This document shows, one piece after another, positions 11,106 to 23,991 of a DNA stretch of 64,000 nt. A program made the position numbers and the translations under genes. The number at the start of each line of letters is the position of its first letter. Positions within the stretch are counted from its first letter, which is position 1. The notes under the pieces were generated by a model, which saw nothing but the letters and a program-made list of their open reading frames with translations, was not told the origin of the DNA and did no database searches. Source of the stretch: Deinococcus indicus (GTDB taxonomy: Bacteria; Deinococcota; Deinococci; Deinococcales; Deinococcaceae); NCBI RefSeq assembly GCF_002198095.1, contig NZ_NHMK01000009.1:62001-126000 (forward strand), read 5' to 3'.

Positions 11106-11557
11106 CCTTTCATCTGGTGGCGTGGGCGGTGCTGCTGGACGGTCAGGGGCGGGTGCTGCTGGGGCGGCGCAGCGGCGCGTCGTACGCGGACAGCCTGTGG
11201 GGGCTGCCGGGCGGGCACGTCGAGGCGGGGGAGACCCTGGCGGGCGCGGCGGCGCGCGAGGCGGCCGAGGAGGTGGGCGTGAGCCTGGACCCGGCGGCAC
11301 TGGCCTGCCTGGGCGTGGCCCGCTATGACCTGGACGGTTCGCAGGGGCTGGACGTGTTCTTCGAGGCGCGTACCTGGGTGGGAACGCCGCGCCCGCTGGA
11401 CAAGACCTCGGAGGTCGCGTGGTTCGCCCCGACCGACCTGCCGGACGACGCGCTGCCGTGGCTGGGGGCGGCGCTGGAACTGCACCTGCTGGGCGGCGTG
11501 CGGCTGGCCGAGCAGGTGGACGGCATGGTGCGGGTGCAGCCGCTGCCGCTGGCCTGA
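11102..11557 (+). CDS. Nudix hydrolase (tandem copy 2)
   Basis: Second Nudix enzyme of the pair, 151 residues from a GTG that overlaps the previous stop by four bases. The box is G-x5-E-x7-REAAEEVGV ([20 protein letters not shown]). Both paralogues share [16 protein letters not shown] and [10 protein letters not shown]; they differ mainly at the N-terminus and the last 20 residues, which may set different substrates. The TGA stop at 11555-11557 is also the left flanking triplet of repeat copy 1, so the repeat begins at the very next base. An intact upstream frame exists to 10973 but would overlap copy 1, so the GTG is preferred. Confidence 0.86.
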   Translation: MTFHLVAWAVLLDGQGRVLLGRRSGASYADSLWGLPGGHVEAGETLAGAAAREAAEEVGVSLDPAALACLGVARYDLDGSQGLDVFFEARTWVGTPRPLDKTSEVAWFAPTDLPDDALPWLGAALELHLLGGVRLAEQVDGMVRVQPLPLA

Positions 11558-11660
11558 TACAGACTCGGATTGAACGGTCTTTGCAGACCATTCAATCGGA
11601 GCGAAGCGAGCAGGAGAGAAGCGGGCTCCGGCTTGCCGGTGAAACAGACGGAAGTCCATA
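11558..11660 (+). repeat. Stop-codon-associated repeat, copy 1 (short form)
   Basis: 103 bp starting TACAGACTCGGATTGAA and ending GACGGAAGTCCATA. It contains the first palindrome (GATTGAACGGTCT pairs with AGACCATTCAATC) but lacks most of the second found in other copies. It is flanked by TGA on both sides (11555-11557, the Nudix stop, and 11661-11663). Confidence 0.8.
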
Positions 11661-11664
11661 TGAC

Positions 11665-11832
11665 CAATGGTGCAGACAGGTTCATCACTTCCGGGCAGAC
11701 CAGCGATGAACAAGCGGTGTTGACCCCTCCCCCTTGAGGGGGGAGGCTGGGAGGGGGTGAGCAGGAATGGCGTCACACAAGATGTTTTTCATGCTTGCCC
11801 CCTCGGGCGCTTGAACAGTGTCCGCACCATTG
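11665..11832. mobile_element. MITE-like element with terminal inverted repeats and 5-bp duplication
   Basis: The ends CAATGGTGCAGACA and (reverse complement) CAATGGTGCGGACA are inverted repeats continuing weakly into GTTCA. The element is flanked by ATGAC on both sides (11660-11664 and 11833-11837). Its 168 bp hold a REP-like palindrome (CCCCTCCCCCTTGAGGGGGG, from about 11708) and no ORF. The left duplication covers the end of repeat copy 1, so it inserted next to an existing repeat. It fills most of the 346-bp gap between the Nudix and MarR genes. Confidence 0.6.
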
Positions 11833-11877
11833 ATGACCTGGGCGGGGCTCTGTGAGGAGGACCGCAGTCCCATTTCT

Positions 11878-11903
11878 TTCCATCTGAAATACTTCCAGTT
11901 GAA
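11878..11903 (+). promoter_or_regulatory. Candidate MarR operator boxes
   Basis: Two imperfect palindromes, TTCCATCTGAA (11878-11888) and TTCCAGTTGAA (11893-11903), spaced 15 bp apart; the second abuts the ATG. Both have TTC-N5-GAA ends. Position suggests autoregulation of the regulator and exporter. Confidence 0.4.
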
Positions 11904-12400
11904 ATGAAAACGGCGACTTCCCTCCAACCCCCACCCGCCGCCAGCAGCACGGACGACGCCCTGTACCTGCTCGTCCGCACCACGCTGCGCCTCTCGCGGC
12001 AGTTCCGGCAGGCGCTCGACGAACCGCTGGAACGCGCCCTGGGCCTGAATACCAAGGAACTGCTGGTCCTGGCCAGCGTCATGGACGGCTTCGATACGCC
12101 CGGCGCGGTCGCTGCCCGCCAGAACCTGCCCGCTCCCACCGTGACCCGCATCGTGACCAAACTGGTCGGGGCGGGCCTCGTGCAGCGCGTTGCGGACCCC
12201 GCCGACCTGCGCCTGCAACGCCTGCGCCTCACCCCGCAGGGCGAGGCGACCCGCGCCCGCACCCGCGCCACCGGGCAGGACATCGTGCAGGCCCACTTCG
12301 GGCACCTGCCGCCCGAGCGCGTCCAGGCTGCCCTGGCCGCCCTGAACGCCCTGGATGACGCGCTGAACGCCGCTCCGCCCGCCCCCGCCGGGGGGCGCCC

Positions 12401-12404
<4 letters not shown>
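11904..12404 (+). CDS. MarR-family transcriptional regulator
   Basis: A 166-residue winged-helix regulator. The core is [20 protein letters not shown], followed by the recognition region ([20 protein letters not shown]) and the wing with [18 protein letters not shown], all in the MarR order. It should bind DNA as a dimer and be released by a small ligand. It overlaps the exporter gene downstream by ATGA, a common regulator-pump pair, so it probably represses that pump. No Shine-Dalgarno precedes the ATG. Its ligand is unknown. Confidence 0.88.
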
Positions 12405-14023
<1,619 letters not shown>

Positions 14024-14157
14024 AACGGACTCCGACTGAATGGTTCTGGTCAACCATTCGGTCCGAGCGGACGCGAGTTGGAGTAGAGCGGGTTCCGGGC
14101 GTGGAGCTGGCAACCCGGTGCCGTTCCGGGTTGTTAACGAAACAGACGGAATCCGTA
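14024..14157 (+). repeat. Stop-codon-associated repeat, copy 2
   Basis: 134 bp from AACGGACTCCGACTGAATGG to GACGGAATCCGTA. Both internal palindromes are present (around TGGTTCTGGTCAACCA and CAACCCGGTGCCGTTCCGGGTTG). Flanked by TGA on both sides, the left one being the stop codon of the MFS gene. Confidence 0.85.
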
Positions 14158-14175
14158 TGAAGCGAGGTTGTGAGA

Positions 14176-14210
14176 TGTGGGCTGCGGGGAGGATGTTCCC
14201 GCAGCCCACA
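14176..14210. terminator. Bidirectional terminator between the MFS gene and comEC
   Basis: A 13-bp perfect stem, TGTGGGCTGCGGG with CCCGCAGCCCACA, and a 9-nt loop, between two convergent genes. No T-tract follows on either strand, as is common for GC-rich terminators here. Confidence 0.6.
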
Positions 14211-14230
14211 CCCCTTATGGCAGCGGCCCC

Positions 14231-16477
<2,247 letters not shown>

Positions 16478-16521
16478 CGTCCGGGGCGCCCCCAGCCCCT
16501 GTGCCGGCGCGTGCCGTCCGC

Positions 16522-16902
16522 TCAGAACGACACCAGCGGCGCCAGGGTTTTCAGGGTGGACGGCCCCACACCCTTCACGCGGTCCAGGTCCGCCAGCGAG
16601 CGGTACGGACGGCCCGCGATCAGCTTCGCCGCGAGCGCCGGACCCACCTTCGGCAGGGCCTCCAGTTGCTCGGGCGTGGCGGTGTTCAGGTTCACGCGGC
16701 CCGAGATCAGCGGCTGCACGCTGGCCGTCGCCGGGTACGTGCGCGGCTCCGACGACGGGGCGGGCGTGCCCAGGGCCGGCAGCGTCACGCGCGTCACGAC
16801 CGGCACCTGCGGGCGCGGCCACAGCGCCGGCCCCAGGCTCAGGGCGGCGCTCAGCAGCACCCCGGCGGTCAGCAGCAGCGGCCCGCGTTCCTGACTGAAC
16901 AT
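16522..16902 (-). CDS. comEA: Competence DNA-binding protein ComEA
   Basis: Membrane-anchored DNA receptor of 126 residues. An N-terminal membrane segment ([20 protein letters not shown]) is followed by a Pro/Ser-rich linker and a C-terminal helix-hairpin-helix domain: [20 protein letters not shown], then [18 protein letters not shown]. It binds double-stranded DNA at the outer face of the membrane and passes it to ComEC, encoded next. ATG 16902 is supported by TACGCT (16909-16914) six bases upstream, suggesting a leaderless mRNA. The longer frame to 16992 has no family support. Confidence 0.92.
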   Translation of the reverse strand: MFSQERGPLLLTAGVLLSAALSLGPALWPRPQVPVVTRVTLPALGTPAPSSEPRTYPATASVQPLISGRVNLNTATPEQLEALPKVGPALAAKLIAGRPYRSLADLDRVKGVGPSTLKTLAPLVSF

Positions 16903-16908
16903 GCGGTC

Positions 16909-16914
16909 AGCGTA
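16909..16914 (-). promoter_or_regulatory. -10 box of comEA-comEC (leaderless type)
   Basis: TACGCT on the minus strand, 6 nt before the ATG at 16902, with no Shine-Dalgarno. Confidence 0.55.
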
Positions 16915-16976
16915 CCGGGCCGCCCCGCCCCTGTCACGCGAACCTGACGCACCCCGGCCCGCTCCCGCTCTGCCCC

Positions 16977-17006
16977 TTGGCCCGGCCCGCACCCGCGTGA
17001 TACACT
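16977..17006 (+). promoter_or_regulatory. Promoter of the rpmH-rnpA-yidD-yidC operon
   Basis: TTGGCC (16977-16982), an 18-bp spacer and TACACT (17001-17006). The transcript has a long leader before the rpmH ribosome-binding site AAGGAGA (17084-17090). Confidence 0.6.
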
Positions 17007-17095
17007 CCCGGAGTTTGCCCTCCGCAGGGGGGCGCTATCGCGTGAGGCTGCCACGACCCCAGGAGAGAGGCAGTTCCGCGAGCAAGGAGAGCACC

Positions 17096-17239
<144 letters not shown>

Positions 17240-17315
17240 GCCACCTTCTTCAGGAGCGACCCTTATCGCCCGAGCAGTTCAGTCCAGCGCCACGCAGGAA
17301 CGGCCCCGCCGTCCG

Positions 17316-17795
17316 GTGGCGCTGGATTCGTTGCGTGGCGACCGCGAGTTCCGCAAGGTCCGCAGCCACGGCGTCGCCGTGCGCGACCCGCTGTTCACGC
17401 TGCGCGTCACCGAGTACCGCCCCCGCCACGGCGAGACGTGGCGGCCCCGCGCGATCATCGGGCTGGTCGTCAGCAAAAAGACCCTCCGGCGCGCCGTGGA
17501 CCGCAACCGCGCCCGCCGCCGCGTCCGCGAGGCGCTGCGCACCCTGCCCGGCGGCCTGCCCGCCTGCCGTGCCATCCTGCTGCCCAACCCGGCGGTCCTG
17601 ACCGTGCCGTTCAGCGAGTTGCAGGCCGCCCTGACCCGCGCGCTCTCCCGCGCACCGGGGCGCGCAAAACGCGGCGGCCAGGGCGGAAACGGACCCCAGG
17701 GCGGCCGGCAGGGCGGCGGCGGGAACGCGGCCGGTCCGCGCCCCGTACCTGCTTCCATGCCCCCCCAGGACCCAGCCACGGACGGCCCCCGATGA
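17316..17795 (+). CDS. rnpA: RNase P protein component
   Basis: Protein subunit of RNase P, which removes 5' leaders from pre-tRNA. The core [20 protein letters not shown] and the RNR motif in [20 protein letters not shown] identify it. The C-terminus has an extra Gly/Arg-rich tail of about 45 residues ([17 protein letters not shown]) beyond the usual fold. The start is unclear. GTG 17316 gives 159 residues but has no well-placed Shine-Dalgarno. A good one (CAGGAG, 17251-17256) precedes an ATC at 17265 that would add 17 residues. The stop overlaps yidD by four bases. Confidence 0.93.
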   Translation: MALDSLRGDREFRKVRSHGVAVRDPLFTLRVTEYRPRHGETWRPRAIIGLVVSKKTLRRAVDRNRARRRVREALRTLPGGLPACRAILLPNPAVLTVPFSELQAALTRALSRAPGRAKRGGQGGNGPQGGRQGGGGNAAGPRPVPASMPPQDPATDGPR

Positions 17796-18073
17796 GCGGC
17801 CCCGAGCCGCGCCCCGCCGGGGGCCTCGCCGCGCGCGGCCTGCTGCGCGCCGTCCGGTACTACCAGTCGGCCCTCTCGCCCCGCAAACCCGCGCCCACCT
17901 GCCGCTTCACGCCCACCTGCTCGGAGTACGCCGCGCAGGCCATCGAACGGCACGGCGCGGTGCGGGGCGCGTGGCTGGCGTCCTGGCGCGTCATGCGCTG
18001 TAATCCCCTCGTGCCCGGCGGGTTCGACCCGGTTCCCGAGCACTTTCCCAAAAGGCGACCCCACACCCCATGA
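17792..18073 (+). CDS. yidD: Membrane protein insertion efficiency factor YidD
   Basis: A 93-residue protein of the YidD (UPF0161, haemolysin-like) family. Diagnostic segments are [43 protein letters not shown] and [14 protein letters not shown], with the three conserved cysteines. It probably lies at the inner face of the membrane as an amphipathic helix and assists YidC. It overlaps rnpA upstream and yidC downstream, each by ATGA, so the three are translationally coupled. Confidence 0.95.
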   Translation: MSGPEPRPAGGLAARGLLRAVRYYQSALSPRKPAPTCRFTPTCSEYAAQAIERHGAVRGAWLASWRVMRCNPLVPGGFDPVPEHFPKRRPHTP

Positions 18074-19704
18074 AGACAAGACACCTGCTGCCCCTCGTGG
18101 CCGTCGGCGGCGCACTGCTCCTGAGCAGCTGCGGCCAGACCGGTCCCCTCCCCACCTTCGGCAAGGCCATCACGCCCGAATGGATCACCGCCGACTTCGA
18201 CGGCCAACCCGGCGACGAGTTCATCGCGACCAGCAACCTTCAGGACGTGGTGTTCAACGCGCGCGGCGAGGTCATCGGCTGGTACATCAAGAGCTACGCC
18301 GGCACGCCGTACATCAAGCAGCGCGCCGACGGCAGCTACGACTTCAGCGCCCTGAAAGACCAGAAAGGCATCGTGAACATGGTCGCCGGCCGCAAGGCGC
18401 TGGCCGTGCAGGCCGACGGCGCGCTCGACCCGGCCGCCGACGCCCAGGTTACCGCCCCCACCGGCCTGACCACCGACGAGACCGCCAACCGCCAGGACGC
18501 CGTGTTCCGCTACACGCAGGGCGGCGCGACCGTCACCAAGACCGTCACCCTGCACCCCCGCAACTTCAAGATCGACCTGAAAACAGAAGTCACGGGCGGC
18601 CCCGACCGCGTGAACATCCTGTTCCCCGGCCTCGGTAAGGCCGACAACCCCCGCGTGCAGGGTCTCTCGCAGACCGGCGCGCAGCCCGCCACGGTGCAGG
18701 GCAGCGGCACACTGGTCGTCGAGAACGTCCGCTACGCCGCGCTCCAGGAAAACCCCAGCCAGATCGCGCACGCGCTGATCATCCTGCCGCAGGTGACCGC
18801 TGGCGCGAACGCCGCAGACCCCGCCAGCCAGCCCGACGCGGCCGTGAACGCCACCCTGACCGGCGGCGCGCAGAGCCTGATCAGCGCGTCCGTGCCGGCC
18901 AGCAGCAACCTCGAAGTGTACGGCGGTAAGAACGAACTGATTCACCTGTACCAGAGCGGCTACACCACCCTGCCCGGCCTGTTCGCCCCGAACTTCTTCG
19001 GTCAGATCAGCCTGTACATCGTGAAACTGATGGAAGCCCTGTACAAGGTCATCGGGAACTGGGGACTGGTGCTGGTCGTCCTGACCGTCCTTCTGCGCGC
19101 CATCATGTGGCCGCTGATGCAGGTGCAGGGCCGCACGACCGCCCGCATGCAGGTCATGCAGCCCAAGATCAAGGAAATCCAGGAGAAGTACAAAGACCGC
19201 AAGGACGCCGACTCGCAGCGCGCCATGCAGCTGGAGATGGCCCAGCTGTACCGTGACTACAACTTCAACCCGGCCGGCTGCTTCTCCACCTTCATTCCGT
19301 TCCCGGTGCTGATCGCCCTGTGGTCCACCATCCGGAACTTCGAGTTCGACAGCGGCTTCCTGTGGCTGCCGGACCTCGCCATTCCCGATCCGTTCTACCT
19401 GCTGGCCCTCGTGTACCTCGTCGTGAACATCGGCCAGCTGTACGTCATGACCCGCAAGACCCCCGAGATGTTCCGCCAGCAGGCGTTCATCTACCTGATC
19501 TTCCTGTACTTCGCCCTGACCTTCCCGGCCGGCGTGACCATCTACATCATCCTCTCCACCCTGATCGGCATCGGACAGCAGATCCTGATCAACAAGCAGG
19601 TCGAGAAGGAAACCGCCACCATCGGCCAGAAGGTCGAGAAGGCCCCCACCCGCCCCGCCGGTAAGAGCAAACCCAGCAAGACCATCGACGCGCCCAAGAA
19701 GTAA
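18070..19704 (+). CDS. yidC: Membrane protein insertase YidC/Oxa1
   Basis: Insertase for inner-membrane proteins, 544 residues. The N-terminus [20 protein letters not shown] followed by C looks like a lipoprotein signal (LLLSSC) rather than the uncleaved anchor of E. coli YidC. A periplasmic domain follows (about residues 25-290), then the conserved core starting [20 protein letters not shown], with the positively charged hydrophilic-groove region ([20 protein letters not shown]), about five helices and a basic C-terminal tail for ribosome contact. Last gene of the rpmH operon, followed by a strong hairpin. Confidence 0.95.
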   Translation: MKTRHLLPLVAVGGALLLSSCGQTGPLPTFGKAITPEWITADFDGQPGDEFIATSNLQDVVFNARGEVIGWYIKSYAGTPYIKQRADGSYDFSALKDQKGIVNMVAGRKALAVQADGALDPAADAQVTAPTGLTTDETANRQDAVFRYTQGGATVTKTVTLHPRNFKIDLKTEVTGGPDRVNILFPGLGKADNPRVQGLSQTGAQPATVQGSGTLVVENVRYAALQENPSQIAHALIILPQVTAGANAADPASQPDAAVNATLTGGAQSLISASVPASSNLEVYGGKNELIHLYQSGYTTLPGLFAPNFFGQISLYIVKLMEALYKVIGNWGLVLVVLTVLLRAIMWPLMQVQGRTTARMQVMQPKIKEIQEKYKDRKDADSQRAMQLEMAQLYRDYNFNPAGCFSTFIPFPVLIALWSTIRNFEFDSGFLWLPDLAIPDPFYLLALVYLVVNIGQLYVMTRKTPEMFRQQAFIYLIFLYFALTFPAGVTIYIILSTLIGIGQQILINKQVEKETATIGQKVEKAPTRPAGKSKPSKTIDAPKK

Positions 19705-19720
19705 ACGCGTTCCGTACACA

Positions 19721-19752
19721 GCAGGCCCCGACAGATGAACGTCGGGGCCTGC
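19721..19752. terminator. Bidirectional terminator after yidC
   Basis: A perfect 12-bp stem, GCAGGCCCCGAC with GTCGGGGCCTGC, with an 8-nt loop, between two convergent genes. Confidence 0.8.
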
Positions 19753-19760
19753 CTTATGTG

Positions 19761-20990
19761 TTACAGCGCCGCGAGTGCCTGCCTCGCCTCCGCGTAGCCG
19801 GGGCGCAGACGCAGCGCCTCGTGGTACGCGGCCTGCGCTTCGGCGGTGCGGCCCAGTCCGGTCAGGGCCCGCGCGCGCCAGTAGTGCGCTTCCTCGTGCG
19901 TGGGCACCGAGCGCAGCACCGCGCCGGTCAGGGTCAGCACCCGCGCGTACTGACCGGTGCGGGTGTACGCCTCCAGCGGCCCGAACGAGTACCACAGCGC
20001 GCGCCAGGGCAGCCCGCCCTGCACCCACGCGGGCCGGGTGGGGTCCAGGGTGCGGTCGGGCGTGGCGGCGAACGCTCGGTCGAAGGTGCGGGCGGCAGCG
20101 CGGGCGTCCCCGGCGTCCAGTTGCGCCTGCCCCAGGGTCAGGAAGCCCACCGCGTCGTTGCGCCGTTCCGCCTCACGTTCGGCGACCCGCAGAGTCCGGG
20201 CCTGCTCCTGCGCGCGGTTGGACCGCCAGTCCAGCACGCCCGCCAGGGCCGCCCGTTTCGACGGTGGCGTGACGATCAGGAACGTCCGCCCGAAGGACCG
20301 CCACAGCTCGTCGAACTTCGCGTAGTCCATCCGCAGTGGCCCCAGGTACGAGTCCAGCGCGCTGAACTGCCCGGTGGCGTCGTCGTACCCGGTCAGCAGG
20401 CGGTAATGGCCCATGCCGCCCGAGTCCGGCGTGACGAACCACGTCTCCACGATCACCGGGATGCCCGACGCGAGCAGCGAGCGCAGCAGCGCCCGGTCCC
20501 CGCCGCGCGCCAGATGCACGTCCATGCCCTGCGCCCGCGCGAACGCCGCGAGTTCCTCCGGCGAGACGTTCACATCCCCCTTTGACGGCTTGAGTTTCGG
20601 GGCGATGTCGGACTGGTTCAGCGCGGAGCCCCAGCGGCTCAGGGCCATGCCGATCGTGACCGGCCCGCAGTTGTTCAGCCGCTGGTACTCGTGCCGCACG
20701 CCGGAAACGCTGGCCCGCGCGGGCAGAGCCCTGGGTGGCGTGGCGGCAGGAGGCGCAGGCGTGACCTCCGGCGTGGGCGGCTGCACCTGAACCGGAGTGG
20801 GGGTGACTGGTTCCGGTGCAGGGTCCGGCTCCACGGGTTCCGGTGCGGGCGGCAGCGCAGGCACCGCTGATTGCTCGACCGCAGTCGTCTGAACCTCCGC
20901 ACCCGACTGGAAGCGCGTGACACCGAACGCGGCCGCCCCCACGAGCAGGGCCGCCGTCACCAGCAGGGCAGGGGAACGCATTCCCTCCAT
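19761..20990 (-). CDS. Exported C39-like peptidase with TPR repeats
   Basis: A 409-residue exported or membrane-anchored protein. After the N-terminal hydrophobic helix comes a Pro/Val/Glu-rich spacer (PEPVEPDPAPEPVTPTPVQV), then a papain-like C39/BtrH-type domain: YQRLNNCGPVTIGMALSRWG with the likely nucleophile Cys, GGMGHYRLLTGYDD with the His, and ALDSYLGP with the Asp. The C-terminal 170 residues hold TPR-like helices (AEAQAAYHEALRLRPGYAEA). The catalytic triad looks intact, so it may cleave peptides or process cell-envelope substrates. Start could be 20990 or the in-frame ATG at 20981, which has GACGAT 7 nt upstream. Confidence 0.78.
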   Translation of the reverse strand: MEGMRSPALLVTAALLVGAAAFGVTRFQSGAEVQTTAVEQSAVPALPPAPEPVEPDPAPEPVTPTPVQVQPPTPEVTPAPPAATPPRALPARASVSGVRHEYQRLNNCGPVTIGMALSRWGSALNQSDIAPKLKPSKGDVNVSPEELAAFARAQGMDVHLARGGDRALLRSLLASGIPVIVETWFVTPDSGGMGHYRLLTGYDDATGQFSALDSYLGPLRMDYAKFDELWRSFGRTFLIVTPPSKRAALAGVLDWRSNRAQEQARTLRVAEREAERRNDAVGFLTLGQAQLDAGDARAAARTFDRAFAATPDRTLDPTRPAWVQGGLPWRALWYSFGPLEAYTRTGQYARVLTLTGAVLRSVPTHEEAHYWRARALTGLGRTAEAQAAYHEALRLRPGYAEARQALAAL

Positions 20991-21092
20991 CGTCCCCGCC
21001 CTTCATGATCCGCCCCTGAGGCGAAAAGGTCGCGCAGATCACGCTTCATGCTGGATTCAAGTGATTCCAAGTCATTCGGAGTCGCCCGGTGG

Positions 21093-21150
21093 CCCCCTCA
21101 CCCTTCCATCGCTTCGCTCTTCCCTCCCTCTCCCACAGGGGGAGAGGGCT
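21093..21150. repeat. REP-like GC-rich palindrome
   Basis: CCCCTCACCC, then CGCTTCGCTC, then CCCTCTCCCACAGGGGGAGAGGG. It matches the element at 7385-7431 in order and shape. It lies in the 529-bp gene-free gap 20991-21519, which otherwise holds repeat copy B and nothing else I can recognise. Confidence 0.5.
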
Positions 21151-21248
21151 CAACGGAACGCAATCACGTTGAAGCCGAATTGCTTTAATTCCGTACCAGA
21201 CGCGAAATTTGCGCGATCGTGTCGAGAACCCCGCCCCTGCTGAAGCCC

Positions 21249-21498
<250 letters not shown>

Positions 21499-21519
21499 CT
21501 TACGCGCGCACTCAGTGGG

Positions 21520-22526
21520 TCAGTAGTCCATGACCTGCCGAATCGCCTTCGCCACCCGCAGAGGGTTGGGCCGGTACACGTCCTCGACGGCGGTGAAGGG
21601 TGGGTAGGGCGCGTCGAAGCCGGTGACGCGGACGATGGGCGCGCGGAGGTGTTCGATGGCTTCTTCGGCGATGACGGCGGCGATTTCGCTGTGGAAGCCG
21701 GCGGTGCGGGGGGCTTCGGTGACGATGACGGCGCGGCCGGTCTTGGCGACGCTGGTGATGACGGTGTCGGTGTCCATGGGGACGAGGGTGCGCAGGTCGA
21801 TGACTTCCACGCCGATCCCAGCCTGTGCGGCGGCGGCGGCGGCTTTCTGGGCGACTTCGACCATGCCGCCGTAGCAGATGACGGTGACGTCGTCGCCTTG
21901 GGTGACGAGGCGGGCTTTGCCGATGGGGACGCGGTAGTCGCCGACGGGGACGTCTTCTTTGACGCTGCGGTAGAGCTTGATGGCTTCGAAGAAGAAGACG
22001 GGGTCCGGGTCGTTGATGGCGCTGAGCAGCAGGCCTTTGGCGTCGGCGGGGGTGCTGGGGATGACGACTTTGACGCCGGGGGTGTGGGCGAGGATGGCTT
22101 CGGGGCTGTCGGCGTGTTGTTCGGGGGTGTGGACGCCGCCGCCGTAGGGGGCGCGGATGACCATGGGGAGGTGGTAGCGGCTGCGGGTGCGGTGGCGGTA
22201 GCGGCCGAGGTGGGAGAGGATCTGGTCGAGGGCGGGGTAGAGGAAGCCTGCGAACTGGATTTCCGCGACGGGTTTGAGGCCGGCGAGGCCCATGCCGATG
22301 CCCATGCCGACGATGGCGGCTTCGGCGAGGGGGGTGTCGAACACGCGCCCTTCTCCGTGTTTGGCCTGGAGGCCGTCGGTGGCGCGGAACACGCCGCCCA
22401 TGACGCCGACGTCCTCGCCGAAGATGTGCACGGTGTCGTCGGCGGCGAGGGCGATGTCGAGGGCGTCGTTGATGGCGGCGACCATGGTCATGTTCCTGGT
22501 GCCGGTGGGGGGGGTGGCGGTGGCGG

Positions 22527-22530
<4 letters not shown>
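21520..22530 (-). CDS. 2-oxo acid dehydrogenase E1 component, beta subunit
   Basis: Beta subunit (336 residues) of a thiamine-diphosphate E1 enzyme, of the pyruvate or branched-chain 2-oxo acid type. Conserved segments include [57 protein letters not shown], and [20 protein letters not shown], which carries the active-site histidine. The C-terminal transketolase fold [15 protein letters not shown] is intact. It overlaps the alpha gene by four bases. No E2 or E3 gene is in the window, so the complex must be completed elsewhere. Sequence alone does not separate pyruvate from branched-chain substrates with certainty. Confidence 0.9.
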
Positions 22531-23717
<1,187 letters not shown>

Positions 23718-23907
23718 GAAATCTCCTGGGTGGGGGGCAGGCGCGGGGTCCGGGGCAGAGGAGTGGCGGGGCGCGTCAGGGCGCGCGGCGCTGGTTCAGC
23801 AGCCGGTCGCTGCGCGGGGGCAGGCCGGGAGCGGGACAGGAAAGGACGTCAGGCATGGCGGGGCAGGGGAGGGGGGTACAGCGGCGCGCTGGCCGGGGCA
23901 TGTTGAA

Positions 23908-23937
23908 GTGCCTCCCAGCGTAGCAGCCGGGAGGCAC
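23908..23937 (-). terminator. Hairpin downstream of the amylase gene
   Basis: A 9-bp perfect stem, GTGCCTCCC with GGGAGGCAC, in the amylase-to-E1 intergenic region. It could terminate the amylase transcript. It coincides with the spacer and -10 of the proposed E1 promoter, so the two roles compete. The rest of the 274-bp gap shows nothing else recognisable. Confidence 0.5.
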
Positions 23938-23956
23938 CTTTCCAAACGGACGTTTG
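23917..23956 (-). promoter_or_regulatory. Candidate E1 promoter with TetR-type operator
   Basis: On the minus strand TTGGAA (23940-23945), a 17-bp spacer and TACGCT (23917-23922). The perfect palindrome CAAACG-GA-CGTTTG (23943-23956) overlaps the -35. From memory it fits the CNAACGNNCGTTNG operators of Thermus PaaR-like TetR regulators that sense acyl-CoA compounds. Confidence 0.45.
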
Positions 23957-23991
23957 TTTTCAGTGGCGGGGCGGCGCGGCCGCGTCCGGCA

